The notes beneath the pieces are model-generated. The model did no database searches. It saw nothing but the letters and a program-made list of their open reading frames with translations, and was not told the origin of the DNA. Positions 1-9,820 of a stretch of DNA of 64,000 nt are shown piece after piece. Each line of letters opens with the position of its first letter. The stretch's first letter is position 1. The stretch covers positions 1,922,001-1,986,000 of the forward strand of contig NZ_CP132957.1 of NCBI RefSeq assembly GCF_030863805.1. Direction: 5' to 3'. The stretch comes from Kineothrix sp. MB12-C1. GTDB taxonomy: Bacteria; Bacillota; Clostridia; Lachnospirales; Lachnospiraceae. Position numbers and translations under genes: made by a program.

Positions 1-30
1 GCAAAAATTAATTCGCTGCCTGAAGAAGAA

Positions 31-507
31 TTACACCCTGAATCCGCGGTCAATGTTTTGATCGGCTAGATTCTCATTTAAATTGTTTTTACCGTATGTT
101 AAACCCGCATATACGGTCTGTACATTTTCCATAACTGGTCCGGACGTATCCATTTCATCGAGCTGCACATAGGCTCCATGAAGACCGTTGATCACCTTTT
201 CAATGTGACCTAACGGCTCCGCGATATTCCGGACCTCTGCTTTGGCCAATTCTCTGTTCACATATAAGTAAAGCTGCAAGAAATTCATTGCAAGGCTCTG
301 TTCAAAATTAAGAGAAGCCAGCAACTCGTTGACACATCCTCTCGCTTTGCGTATGGCACCTCTAAATTCCATTCTATCTTCCTTATTATGTGCTTCCTTT
401 GCTTCCTCCACGTAAGCCAATACCATTTCATATAAAATCGTAATGAGCTGCGTCTTATTCGCTTGTGTGATCCTCAAGGTATATTCTTGTTTCCGTTCCT
501 TTGTCAT
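31..507 (-). CDS. fliS: FliS-like flagellar protein (flagellin chaperone)
   Basis: 158 aa, helical and acidic, slightly longer than typical FliS (about 125-135 aa). The stretch LITILYEMVLAYVEEAKEA followed by a second helix ending NELLASLNFE and a third with LYLYVNRELAKAEV matches the FliS pattern (LLxMLYDGAI, INELxxTLDxE, LYxYMxxRLxxAN). FliS caps the C-terminus of flagellin in the cytoplasm until export. It is the last visible gene of the flagellin operon, 14 nt downstream of the flagellin stop. The tail after residue 120 is not recognisable FliS. The function is inferred from motif and context. The 30 nt to its left, up to the window edge, hold nothing I can call. Confidence 0.72.
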   Translation of the reverse strand: MTKERKQEYTLRITQANKTQLITILYEMVLAYVEEAKEAHNKEDRMEFRGAIRKARGCVNELLASLNFEQSLAMNFLQLYLYVNRELAKAEVRNIAEPLGHIEKVINGLHGAYVQLDEMDTSGPVMENVQTVYAGLTYGKNNLNENLADQNIDRGFRV

Positions 508-521
508 GAACCATCCTCTCC

Positions 522-1694
522 TTATTGCAGAAGCTGCAGTACCTGTGCAGGCCTTTCATTCGCTTGCGCCAACATGGACATGCTCGCCTGAGAAATTACT
601 TGAATCGTCGTATATTCCGTCATTTCTTCCGCCATATCCACATCCATAATTCTGGAATAGGCAGCAGTTACATTTTCACTCGTAATGTCCAGACTGCTAA
701 TACTATGCTCTAAACGATTCTGGTATGCACCGAGACGGCTTCTTGCGCTGGAAATATATTTAATCGCACCGTTTACACTATCAATTGCTTTCGAAGCACC
801 ATCTACATTACCTATACTCAAATCTTTAAGACCCATTTCTTCCAAGGCTATCGTAGGAATGCGGATATCCAATGTCTGTCCCTCATTCGCACCGACCTGC
901 ATGGTCATCGCTCCGATGCCTGTCATATCCAGTTCCAGGTCATCCGTACTGGTAAAATCTACTACACCCGGTATCGTTGCTGTAGACGGTGCCACAACCT
1001 TTATATTAACTTCAAAAGTCGGATCTCCCGCACTGGTAATTTTAATAATATTTCCTATCACTTCGGTTACCTTAGCATCCGTAGGAAATGCCGGCGTTCC
1101 CGAATGATCCGCAACAAAGTTCGTAATGAGATTAGGTGCCAGAGGATCGAACACTACGTTTCCTTCACTATCAAATTCAACTTCTAAATCTGTAATCAAA
1201 TAAACCCCAGGAGTTACACTATCGGAATAATAACCCACTTTTACACCGTCAACATTCGCATAGCCCTTCAAGTCGAAATTACCATTGAGAAGCGGCTGTC
1301 CATTGAACTGTGTATCATTAGCAATTCTCGTAATTTCTTCTTTCAACTGAATGATTTCTTCTTCGATCGTTGCTCTATCCACATCGCTCATCGTTCCTGT
1401 GCTAGCCTTAACAGCGAGCTCATTCATCCTCTGTAAGATATCGTGAACCTCAGCGAGCGCACCGTCGGCTGTCTCAATAACGGAAATAGCATCACTACTG
1501 TTCTGAGAAGCAACGCCGATTCCCTTTATCTGGGCATTCATCTTTTTTCCCATAGCCATTCCAGCCGGGTTGTCCTTCGCTTCCACAACCTTTAATCCGG
1601 AGGACAATCTTTGCAAAGATTGAGAAAGCCTATTATCATTTCTCGTCAATGCATTATTGGCAATCATAGCCGGAGTATTATAACAAATTTTCAT
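522..1694 (-). CDS. hag: Flagellin
   Basis: 390 aa filament protein. The conserved N-terminal D0/D1 region is clear (NDNRLSQSLQRLSSGLKV near residue 20, then DNPAGMAMGKKM), and so is the C-terminal region (SARSRLGAYQNRLEHSISSLD, then ENVTAAYSRIMDVDMAEEM and a final QASMSMLAQAN). The middle (about residues 150-290) is the variable exposed domain. The start MKICYN follows an AAGGG site 8 nt upstream. The preceding gene stops 2 nt before this start, so the two are almost certainly cotranscribed. It is exported by the flagellar type III system; FliS, encoded just downstream, is its expected chaperone. Confidence 0.96.
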   Translation of the reverse strand: MKICYNTPAMIANNALTRNDNRLSQSLQRLSSGLKVVEAKDNPAGMAMGKKMNAQIKGIGVASQNSSDAISVIETADGALAEVHDILQRMNELAVKASTGTMSDVDRATIEEEIIQLKEEITRIANDTQFNGQPLLNGNFDLKGYANVDGVKVGYYSDSVTPGVYLITDLEVEFDSEGNVVFDPLAPNLITNFVADHSGTPAFPTDAKVTEVIGNIIKITSAGDPTFEVNIKVVAPSTATIPGVVDFTSTDDLELDMTGIGAMTMQVGANEGQTLDIRIPTIALEEMGLKDLSIGNVDGASKAIDSVNGAIKYISSARSRLGAYQNRLEHSISSLDITSENVTAAYSRIMDVDMAEEMTEYTTIQVISQASMSMLAQANERPAQVLQLLQ

Positions 1695-1696
1695 AA

Positions 1697-4600
1697 TTAG
1701 AACCCTTCACCTTTCTGTATATAGCCGATAAATATCTTAGCCGTATCGTATAACTTCTTCGTGGGCACTTCTTGTCCCTTATTATTTTCTTCCGAGATAC
1801 CCTTTTCTCTCTTCCATTCCTCTGCCCGAACGGCTTCCGTCAAATCTATTTCCTGATGATAGATATAATTTAAGCTGCTTATGCTAATTCCGGATTGCCC
1901 TAATGCTTCCTCAAACTGCTTCCTAGATTGACTGAGCACTTGAAGGCCTTCCCTATGGTCGCATATTACGTATCCGGACATTTGATAACCCACCAAGCCT
2001 TCCATTTCTTCCGGCTGCCTCGTAATATGGAATCTGGCTGCTGCCTTTCCATACGTTTCTGTCTGCATAGTAGCCGTCACACTTCCACCGGCATCCGCAT
2101 CATGGATTATTCTTAAATTAATGGAAGTTATTTCCCCATCAATATTTACAGGCACTTCATAGTTCTCTTCCTTTGCCAGATTGCGCACAAGGGATACTTG
2201 CTTATACATATTGCTTATTTCCCTTATATCTACTGAATTTATGTTCATTACTTCTGCCGCATCCCGGCCATGGGAAACTTCTTCTAAAATATCGTTAAAT
2301 ACTTCTCCCAGCTTGTGGTAAGCTTTACCTGCCGAAGCTTCATCTGTCATGTTCTCATGCAGATTGTGAATAGCTTCTTCCAAGTTCTCCTCTTCCTGAC
2401 TTCCCTCTGCAAGCTCTCTCATCCTGCCTGCCAACTTGCCGCGTTCCTTCATTAAAAGCCCGGATGCCAACAGATTGTTGGCGGTAACCGGCTGATCGAA
2501 CTCCAAAAGCGCCTTTACCACGGCATCTTCTGCCCTCATCGCTTCTCGCATTGTGCCGATTTGCTCTCTTTGATACTCCTTGGCAAATGCTAAGTCCTCT
2601 GCTTGTTCCCGAAGCATCGATGCTATCTTCTCCAGGTTCATATCCCCGGATATCATTTCCGGTGATAACTTCCCGCTTTCTAAATGATCGAAGATATCGG
2701 CCGAAAGTTTACGATAATAACTGTCAATTTGCTCCGAGATACTTTTATTCTTCGATACAGAAGATACCCCTCCGAAGAAATCATCCACTCTCCTATCCAT
2801 TCCATGCTTCTTATTACTCCTCATGGCGGATAGAAGATTTCCTACCGTTGGCTCCATGCCTTGATGAATCAGTGTTCCTATGGCCGCCCCATCTGTCTTA
2901 TCCAATTGACGAAATAAACGGTAGATACCAATATAGGCCTCTTTCTCTTGTGCTGTAATGGCATTCGATTTTTCTAACTTATAGAGGAATTCACTATATT
3001 TTTCTATGCTCTTTTCCGGTTCCTGCTCCTTGCCGGAGAAGTAATTCTCCAACTCCTCTATGCTCATAATAAGCGGATTCTTCCCATCACGAATCATCTC
3101 CAATACCGATCCGGGTGTCATCTTTTCTACTGCGCGCTTTATCGTAAGATCGTTCTCTTTTACTGCTACTATATTCTCCTCGGAAATTTCCATCTGATTA
3201 TAACCGAGAATACGAACTGCCCGTCTGTTCTCATCGGAGACATCCAGATTCATACTGCGCAAAATATCATCCACATTGCGGAATGCTTTCTGTATAGAAT
3301 CTCCCATATCCGAACGGGGAGCAGTCATAAGTGTTTCATAGCTTTCCCCTGCCTTTTCGTAACTGCTTCTTAGTATGTTTCCTTCTGCATGCACTCTTTC
3401 CAGATTAATACTATCCGTACCATCTATCCGAATAAGATGAGTGATCCTTCCTGCCAACGCTGCTGGCATATGCGGAATCTCCCGCACCTTTGCCAAAGTG
3501 TCTTCATATACTTTCGCACGTTCAGATATTTCTCCCGTGCTGTTTCCCCCGAATAAAACTTCCTGTCTATGCTGTTCCGATGACTTCAGCGCATCTACTA
3601 ATTGTGTAAGTTCTGCTGTATCGATAGCGAATCCTCTGCGTATTAAGTATAGATTCGCCTGTACCGTCATCTGCAGACGCACCTCTTCCAGCTGTCTTCT
3701 TCCTGAAAGATTGACTTGTACCGCCTCTGACTTATCTTTATCCAAATCCAAAATACCTGCATCAATCTGAAGCTGTGCTGCTTTGAGATTGCGGATATTT
3801 AATATCTTACCTTCCTGAACCGTCAGGTCTACTGCCTCTTCACTAATCGAAGCCACATCTTCTATATAGCCGATGGTCTTTTCCATATCGGTTCTGCCAT
3901 CCGCCAAGTTCGCACAACCTGCCCCTCTACCATTAGCAATTGCCGCTGCCGCTGCTTTTAATGCATCCTCTAACGTACGAGGGAGCTCCAAGTCGTTCAA
4001 CCCATGGAATGTCTGTAAGGATTCTTCCGTCAAAGGGACACCCTTTTCTATCAGCCATTTCGCATCGGCGAATGTCTCCTCTGATACTTCCAGACCTGCA
4101 TTCTCAATGACCTTCTCTATCTGAGGTGCAAGTTGCTGCCAGTCATAAGTATCTGCCTTCTTCGCATAATAACCGGCGGCGTCTTGATAATAACCCTTGC
4201 CTTGTTTTCCCGCATCTGCTGCGGTACTATACTGTGCTTTATACAAGTTATCGACGGTAGTCTCCATATGGTTACGGACCATATACTTCTTAACACCATC
4301 ATTCAAATCGTCTATTTGAATTGCTCTCTTACAAGCTTTTAGCACATCCTCCACATTTTCTTTTGTGATGGGTATGTCATATTCTCCGAATTGTTTCACC
4401 AGCTCATTAGCAAATGCCGCACTTCCTGTAATGCGAGTAAGAGTCTCCACATCCAAATCATCCGTATATCCGGCAATATGCTTACCACCCTTAGCAAGAG
4501 CTGCTTTTATTTCATCAACAATCGTAACAACCGTCTCTATCTCCGTATTCCCCGGATGATAGCCTTCTTCCTGCAGTCTGGCGAAATCTTCCCCGGACAT

Positions 4601-4849
4601 AGTATTAGACATTACGGCCATATAGTTTTTCTGCGTGGCAACGTCAATTTGCCCCGCTTCCTGCATAACGTCTTCTGCGGTCTTTCCCTGACCATCATAA
4701 GCAGTGTTATCCATAACTGTGCCAGAAATGTCTAATGCAAATACTCCCTTGTTTCCTGTCTCTTCCACGCGGGAGCCGCTATTTGAAGTTGTTACCCTGT
4801 CTACATTGGAATGGGTCTTAATCCCATTATTATCAAAATTAATATTCAT
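1697..4849 (-). CDS. Large flagellar-operon protein with FliK-like C-terminus
   Basis: 1050 aa with no signal peptide or membrane segment. Long helical repeats of about 60-70 residues recur, each with a motif of the type 'hxITxENVEDVLKA' (for example near residues 155, 255, 530 and 560), so the body looks like a tandem helical array. The last 170 residues contain an INLRIIHDADAGGSVTATMQ strand pattern and later ALGQSGISISSLNY, resembling the C-terminal substrate-switch domain of FliK hook-length proteins. It is the first gene of the flagellin operon, 2 nt upstream of hag, with an AGGATGG site before ATG. I infer a hook-length, export or filament-assembly role; I recall related proteins annotated only as a DUF (possibly DUF6240), so the function is unproven. 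Confidence 0.6.
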   Translation of the reverse strand: MNINFDNNGIKTHSNVDRVTTSNSGSRVEETGNKGVFALDISGTVMDNTAYDGQGKTAEDVMQEAGQIDVATQKNYMAVMSNTMSGEDFARLQEEGYHPGNTEIETVVTIVDEIKAALAKGGKHIAGYTDDLDVETLTRITGSAAFANELVKQFGEYDIPITKENVEDVLKACKRAIQIDDLNDGVKKYMVRNHMETTVDNLYKAQYSTAADAGKQGKGYYQDAAGYYAKKADTYDWQQLAPQIEKVIENAGLEVSEETFADAKWLIEKGVPLTEESLQTFHGLNDLELPRTLEDALKAAAAAIANGRGAGCANLADGRTDMEKTIGYIEDVASISEEAVDLTVQEGKILNIRNLKAAQLQIDAGILDLDKDKSEAVQVNLSGRRQLEEVRLQMTVQANLYLIRRGFAIDTAELTQLVDALKSSEQHRQEVLFGGNSTGEISERAKVYEDTLAKVREIPHMPAALAGRITHLIRIDGTDSINLERVHAEGNILRSSYEKAGESYETLMTAPRSDMGDSIQKAFRNVDDILRSMNLDVSDENRRAVRILGYNQMEISEENIVAVKENDLTIKRAVEKMTPGSVLEMIRDGKNPLIMSIEELENYFSGKEQEPEKSIEKYSEFLYKLEKSNAITAQEKEAYIGIYRLFRQLDKTDGAAIGTLIHQGMEPTVGNLLSAMRSNKKHGMDRRVDDFFGGVSSVSKNKSISEQIDSYYRKLSADIFDHLESGKLSPEMISGDMNLEKIASMLREQAEDLAFAKEYQREQIGTMREAMRAEDAVVKALLEFDQPVTANNLLASGLLMKERGKLAGRMRELAEGSQEEENLEEAIHNLHENMTDEASAGKAYHKLGEVFNDILEEVSHGRDAAEVMNINSVDIREISNMYKQVSLVRNLAKEENYEVPVNIDGEITSINLRIIHDADAGGSVTATMQTETYGKAAARFHITRQPEEMEGLVGYQMSGYVICDHREGLQVLSQSRKQFEEALGQSGISISSLNYIYHQEIDLTEAVRAEEWKREKGISEENNKGQEVPTKKLYDTAKIFIGYIQKGEGF

Positions 4850-4888
4850 ATCTATATTCCATCCTGTATGTAGAGTAAAGGTATAAAA

Positions 4889-4925
4889 AAGGATGAATGT
4901 ATCTTCTGCTTACATTCATCCTTTA
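4889..4925 (-). terminator. Rho-independent terminator of glgB
   Basis: A 14-bp perfect stem (4889-4902 and 4912-4925) with a 9-nt loop is followed on the minus strand by a T-rich run. It lies between the glgB stop and the start of the large flagellar-operon gene. Confidence 0.85.
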
Positions 4926-4952
4926 TTTCGGCATAAACTTCTATTTTCTTAA
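4926..4952 (-). promoter_or_regulatory. Putative sigma-28 (SigD/FliA) promoter of the flagellin operon
   Basis: On the minus strand TAAG, 15 nt, then GCCGAAAT closely fits the sigma-28 consensus (TAAA-N15-GCCGATAA). The -10 element abuts the terminator stem, so the start point would fall inside the 5' arm of the glgB hairpin. RNA starting there would lack part of that arm and should escape termination. Confidence 0.6.
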
Positions 4953-4986
4953 CCTTTCGTTCCATAAACCATAAAGATATTACCTC

Positions 4987-6912
4987 TTAGAACACAAATA
5001 CCGCTACCCCATACGCAGGTAAATCGAAGGTAATGCTAAAATCTTTGTAATTGACCTTTTCCTTGATAGCTGTCAGTTCTTCCGGAATCTCACTGCCGCT
5101 TCCTCCGAATATTACTTCATCGCTATTCAACACAAGTTTATATTTTTTCTTTTCCGGCACACCGACCTTATAGTCTTCGCGCATTACCGGTGTCATATTT
5201 AGTACAAATAACAGGTTATTCTTACCATTTTCTGCTCTTCTGACGAAGCTATACGTACTTCTTTCCGCATCATCCGCATTCAGCCATTCGAAGCCTGCCC
5301 AGGAATTATCGATTTCATATAGGCACGGATACTTATTATATAGCTTTAACAGCTTCTTCACATATTCGTGCATTCCCTTATTATTAGGTTCTTTAAGCAG
5401 ATGCCAATCCAGCTCTCTTTCCTCACTCCACTCTCTTTCCTGAGCAAAATCCTGTCCCATAAAAAGAAGCTTTTTTCCGGAATGACCGAACATATAGGCA
5501 TATCCCACTCGCAGGTTCGCATATTTATCCGAAGAATATCCGGGCATCTTATTTACCATGGAGCATTTCAAATGTACTACCTCATCGTGAGAAAGGGGTA
5601 AAATATAATTCTCAGATTCATTATAACTCATCGCAAAAGTCATAGCATAATGGTTGTTCTTACGAAAAAGCGGATCCAACTTCATATATTCACAGAAATC
5701 ATGCATCCATCCCATATTCCATTTGAAACTAAAACCAAGTCCATCCTCTTCTACCTTGCCGGTTACCATAGGCCATGCTGTAGATTCCTCAGCGATCGTA
5801 AGAAATCCGGGGTAAGTACCGAGTATTACGGAATTCATATGTTTAAAGAATTCGATAGCTTCCAGATTCTTGTTTCCGCCGTATTTATTGGCAACCCATT
5901 GCCCTGCTTCCTTCCCATAATCCAGATATAACATGGACGCTACTGCATCCACACGAATACCATCCACATGGAATTCTTTCAACCAGAATAACGCATTTGC
6001 AATAAGAAAATTCTTCACTTCTGTCTTACCGTAATTGAAGATTTTCGTTCCCCAGTCAGGATGCTCTCCCAGACGCTTATCGGGGTGTTCGAAGATACAT
6101 TGTCCATCAAACTCTGCCAAACCGTGCTCATCCGTTGCAAAATGTGCCGGTACCCAATCTAAAATTACACCAATCTCGTGCTCATGCAGCTTATTCATTA
6201 AATACATAAAGTCCTTAGGCTCTCCATAACGAGAAGTAGGAGCATAATAACCCGTCACCTGATATCCCCAGGATCCATCATAAGGATATTCCGCAATACC
6301 CATAAGCTCCACATGGGTGTACTTCATTTCTTTTAAGTATTCAACAATTCTATCCGCAAATTCTCTATAATTATAAAACCCATCCGGGGTATTTTGATGC
6401 TTCATCCATGAACCGATATGGCACTCGTAAATCGCAAGGGGCTCCTTATTATAATCCTTATCCTTTCTTGCTTTCATCCAGCTATCGTCTGTCCACTGGA
6501 ATCCTGATAAATCTGTTGTTTTAGACGCATTCCCCGGTCGAAACTCTGCATAATTGGCAAAGGGGTCCGCTTTATAAAGCTTTCTTCCATCCGGTGTCCT
6601 AATTAAAAACTTATATAATTCATTGACTTCCACGCCCGGAATGAACAATGCATGAATGCCGCCGGGCCCCAGCCTTTTCATCTCATGTTCTTCTTCATTC
6701 CAATCATTAAAGGATCCTATGACATGTACACTCTGCGCATTGGGAGCCCATACTCCGAAAAACATTCCTTTTTCCCCATCTTCCACCGAAGGATGTGCGC
6801 CTAGCTTCTTGTAAATATCGTAGTGCGTTCCTTCCGCGAAAAGATATTGATCCGCTTCAGAAATAAAGACTTCCTCTTCTATTACTTGTAACTTCTTTTT
6901 TACCGCTGCCAT
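4987..6912 (-). CDS. glgB: 1,4-alpha-glucan branching enzyme
   Basis: 641 aa from ATG 6912 (AAAGGA about 9 nt upstream; an in-frame ATG at 6921 is too close to it). It transfers alpha-1,4 glucan segments to make alpha-1,6 branches in glycogen. An N-terminal CBM48-like domain (GVWAPNAQSVHVIGSFNDW near residue 50) precedes a GH13 barrel with the nucleophile in DGIRVDAVASM, the acid/base in LTIAEESTAWP and the transition-state Asp in LPLSHDEVVH. The C-terminal beta domain ends AYGVAVFVF. Length is normal for the family. It lies 19 nt downstream of the TPR/AAA-like gene and ends in the hairpin at 4889-4925. No other glycogen gene is in the window. Confidence 0.97.
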   Translation of the reverse strand: MAAVKKKLQVIEEEVFISEADQYLFAEGTHYDIYKKLGAHPSVEDGEKGMFFGVWAPNAQSVHVIGSFNDWNEEEHEMKRLGPGGIHALFIPGVEVNELYKFLIRTPDGRKLYKADPFANYAEFRPGNASKTTDLSGFQWTDDSWMKARKDKDYNKEPLAIYECHIGSWMKHQNTPDGFYNYREFADRIVEYLKEMKYTHVELMGIAEYPYDGSWGYQVTGYYAPTSRYGEPKDFMYLMNKLHEHEIGVILDWVPAHFATDEHGLAEFDGQCIFEHPDKRLGEHPDWGTKIFNYGKTEVKNFLIANALFWLKEFHVDGIRVDAVASMLYLDYGKEAGQWVANKYGGNKNLEAIEFFKHMNSVILGTYPGFLTIAEESTAWPMVTGKVEEDGLGFSFKWNMGWMHDFCEYMKLDPLFRKNNHYAMTFAMSYNESENYILPLSHDEVVHLKCSMVNKMPGYSSDKYANLRVGYAYMFGHSGKKLLFMGQDFAQEREWSEERELDWHLLKEPNNKGMHEYVKKLLKLYNKYPCLYEIDNSWAGFEWLNADDAERSTYSFVRRAENGKNNLLFVLNMTPVMREDYKVGVPEKKKYKLVLNSDEVIFGGSGSEIPEELTAIKEKVNYKDFSITFDLPAYGVAVFVF

Positions 6913-6931
6913 AGACAACATATCCTTTCAT

Positions 6932-9709
6932 TTAATAGTGCATGAAATCTTTTTCCCTAAGAATAATCATATCCTCTTCATCATATCGTTTGCCCATTAA
7001 AATATCGCATAAATGTCCCAGATTCTTCTTGTCCGCAAAGTAAATGGCATCATCTACCAGCTCCTTCACCTCAGCAATGGTCACTTCATGATCGCTCGTC
7101 TGCATATCCGCAATTCTTGTATGCAGAGCGAGAATTCCCAACTCATCGATAGAATACTCAAGTTCTTGCGCATATTGCTTCGCATATTCAACAAGCGCAT
7201 GGTCGTTAAGCGCTTCGATATCCACTCTTGCATTGAAGCACTCTAATAATATGTGATTCTTTTTCAGGAAAATGTTCATTTCATCTTTCCTGCCCTCCAT
7301 GATTATGAGAAGGCCGCTACTTTCCTGAGATAAGACTTCCTTTAAGTCCGTTGCCGTACTGCTCGACATTTCTGTTGCACGCTCAATAATAAGAGCACCA
7401 TCTTTTAAATGAGATAACGTGTCTTTTACATTTTTCTTTCTTAAGGTAGCCCCTGAAATCTTAGCTACCTTACCGGAAAAGTTGCTATCTGACATCTGCA
7501 TGATACGAACAAGCGACTTGGCAAGTTCCAGAGTTCCCGTGCCTTCTTCTCCTGTAACAATGACGTTATCTGTAAAAGGATCCATGCTCATAGTATCGAC
7601 CGCATGAATAATCTGCTCTTTTGACTTCCTATTATATGTAAATCTTCCGAATAACTCTTTCTCTTCTTCAGACATAGGACGAAGTCTGTTGGCATCCTCT
7701 ACCATATCCACCAGCTTTTCTGCCGAAGGTGCTGTAACCTCCGACAATACCGTCTCTAAGTCTATTACTGCATCTACCGCTTCCCCATCCTTAGCTGCCG
7801 GTACTTCTTCCATAAATTCCATCGGTAATTCCTCAGGAACTTCTACAGGCTGTACTGCCTCCGCTACAGGTAACCCAACAGAGGGCAATTCCGCTTCCAT
7901 AACGGCCGGCTGCGCCTCTTCCTGTATAGGCACTTCAGTAATAGGCTGCTGAGTCGATGGCGCCGATGTTACTGTCGGTATCTCCGGCTGCTGCATAGTT
8001 GGCTGCATAGATGCTGCCACATTCGATATATGTGAAGCTGCGAACGCTTCAGGGCTTACGACTCTCTGGCCGCCTTCCTTCAAAATAGCTTCCACAACTG
8101 CTTTTTCTAATTGTTCCAATAAACCTTTCTTCGTAGCCTCATCGAACTCGGAGAACATATTCCCGGTATGCTGCTGTACACGCTTGCGCACTTCCTCGCT
8201 GCGCTTTTCCTGATTCTCCCTCTTCATGCGCTCCCACTCGGCCATAACATCGGTAATATTCATCTGTCCGGTGATCTGCTTCTCAATCTGGCTCTCCTCC
8301 GATACTGCCAGGCTAATCTGACCATCGTATTCCTGTGAAAGCATCTGTTCGAATCCTGACGGCTTCGCTTCTGCGGACCGAAGGCGCTGGGAAGGCATCG
8401 TTATTGCACTCACCGGCGGAGGCGTAACGGATACCGGAGCCGGAATGGGTGCTTTAGGTGCCGTATATCCCGTAACATGAGGAGTTGGTGCTACGGTCGG
8501 GTAGATAATCCTTCTTCCCGGATGAATCTCCTTCGTATCCCCTGAAGGAACATCCGCCTCTTTGTTATCCTCAAAAAATACCTCTTCCACTGCTGACTGC
8601 GCTTCCCCGGATCCAAGTTGAACGATATCCGGCTGCGCCGATGAAGACGGAGTTATTTGCGGCAATACTTCCGGTATATTATGTATATTCTGAATATCCG
8701 GTACTGGCTGACTCGGTACTTCCCGTTCCTCTTGGATATTAGGAGCACCTGCCGCAAATGGCTCATTCGGCACTTCTTGTATTCCCTGAATATCAGAAAT
8801 AGTTTCCACGGGCTCTTGCATGTTATTATCCTGTACATCTTCGCCCAGAAGCTCTTTCATGCTTTCCGCCAGTTCTTTCTGGAGGTTTATCGTATTATAT
8901 TGACCTACATCCACTGTCTTTACGCGGAATTCTTCTTCCTGTTCCTGCGGCATGGTATATTCTGAAAAACTTGTAACTTTAGCGTTGCCTTCCTGCTGCC
9001 CGGACAATTCTTCCTGCTGTTGTTCGGGTTCTACTCCGGCATCCACCATTTCTTTTTCTCTTTTAAGCAAAAGATACCGATCCTGCTGGTCCGGAGTCAA
9101 CGGCTGGTGAAGCTGTTTTAATTCTAATGCCTTTATAATGTAACGTCCCTCTCCGAACCAGAGGACCATCTCGTCACATTCTTCCACACATTTCGTCTCA
9201 AGGCCTACGCGATGATACAGATAAGCGAGCTCATACGCCCACTTTTCCCGATAATCCCGCTTCTTGAACTCCTCGAGTACGGCAATCCGCTCCTCCAAAC
9301 TCACGTCCTGCGCCTCGTAGAGTTTGTATTGCAAAATATATCTTCCCGTATCCTTAGGCGCAATCTGTACAAATTCCTTGTAATATTCAATAGCCTGTAC
9401 AAATTCCCCCATTTTTATCGATAGTTCACATAGAGAATAAACAATAAGACGACCGCCCGGATGGCGCTCGTATGCCATTAATAAAATATCTTTGCTTTCC
9501 TGAAATCTGCGATTGATCTTATATAAGTCGCTGATGGTGCAGAGCATCATAACACTTCTCACTCTACGCCAATCAATTGTATCCGCAATTGTTACCGCTT
9601 CTACGAACTCCCCTTCTGCAATCAGCGCCTTTATTTCCTCTGACCGGACTTTATATTCGTACTTATCCAAGGTACTCACCTCATAAATTTTTGATTTTTC
9701 CACTGTCAT
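6932..9709 (-). CDS. TPR protein with degenerate AAA+ domain
   Basis: 925 aa from ATG 9709 (AGGA 7 nt upstream). Residues about 20-215 are TPR-like helical hairpins. Residues about 215-650 are long, Pro/Glu/Gln-rich and low complexity. Residues about 690-925 resemble the CbbX/SpoVK type of AAA+ ATPase. The nucleotide site looks dead: the expected Walker A GxxGxGKT reads GEEGTGTLE (Lys and Thr lost) and the expected Walker B hhhhDE reads ALIIERAT. No signal peptide or membrane segment. Probably cotranscribed with glgB from the promoter at 9774-9802. A scaffold role is an inference from the repeats and lost catalytic residues; the true function is unknown. Confidence 0.65.
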   Translation of the reverse strand: MTVEKSKIYEVSTLDKYEYKVRSEEIKALIAEGEFVEAVTIADTIDWRRVRSVMMLCTISDLYKINRRFQESKDILLMAYERHPGGRLIVYSLCELSIKMGEFVQAIEYYKEFVQIAPKDTGRYILQYKLYEAQDVSLEERIAVLEEFKKRDYREKWAYELAYLYHRVGLETKCVEECDEMVLWFGEGRYIIKALELKQLHQPLTPDQQDRYLLLKREKEMVDAGVEPEQQQEELSGQQEGNAKVTSFSEYTMPQEQEEEFRVKTVDVGQYNTINLQKELAESMKELLGEDVQDNNMQEPVETISDIQGIQEVPNEPFAAGAPNIQEEREVPSQPVPDIQNIHNIPEVLPQITPSSSAQPDIVQLGSGEAQSAVEEVFFEDNKEADVPSGDTKEIHPGRRIIYPTVAPTPHVTGYTAPKAPIPAPVSVTPPPVSAITMPSQRLRSAEAKPSGFEQMLSQEYDGQISLAVSEESQIEKQITGQMNITDVMAEWERMKRENQEKRSEEVRKRVQQHTGNMFSEFDEATKKGLLEQLEKAVVEAILKEGGQRVVSPEAFAASHISNVAASMQPTMQQPEIPTVTSAPSTQQPITEVPIQEEAQPAVMEAELPSVGLPVAEAVQPVEVPEELPMEFMEEVPAAKDGEAVDAVIDLETVLSEVTAPSAEKLVDMVEDANRLRPMSEEEKELFGRFTYNRKSKEQIIHAVDTMSMDPFTDNVIVTGEEGTGTLELAKSLVRIMQMSDSNFSGKVAKISGATLRKKNVKDTLSHLKDGALIIERATEMSSSTATDLKEVLSQESSGLLIIMEGRKDEMNIFLKKNHILLECFNARVDIEALNDHALVEYAKQYAQELEYSIDELGILALHTRIADMQTSDHEVTIAEVKELVDDAIYFADKKNLGHLCDILMGKRYDEEDMIILREKDFMHY

Positions 9710-9773
9710 AGACAATTCCTGCCAAAGGCAGTCTTGTCAAAATACTGCATAATACCCCTATTTTCACTTTCTA

Positions 9774-9802
9774 AGTTTACCATAGGACATAATCAATGTC
9801 AA
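9774..9802 (-). promoter_or_regulatory. Sigma-A-type promoter for the TPR/AAA gene and glgB
   Basis: On the minus strand TTGACA (9797-9802), a 17-nt spacer, then TAAACT (9774-9779), about 65 nt upstream of the start codon. Confidence 0.6.
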
Positions 9803-9820
9803 AAAAATATCAGGAATTAT

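Noticed and set aside
685-1107. 140-codon plus-strand frame opposite flagellin
   Set aside because: Antisense shadow of the conserved flagellin gene, with no SD and no recognisable similarity.
4117-4302. 61-codon minus frame inside the large flagellar-operon gene
   Set aside because: Overlaps a long, clearly coding frame; no independent signal.
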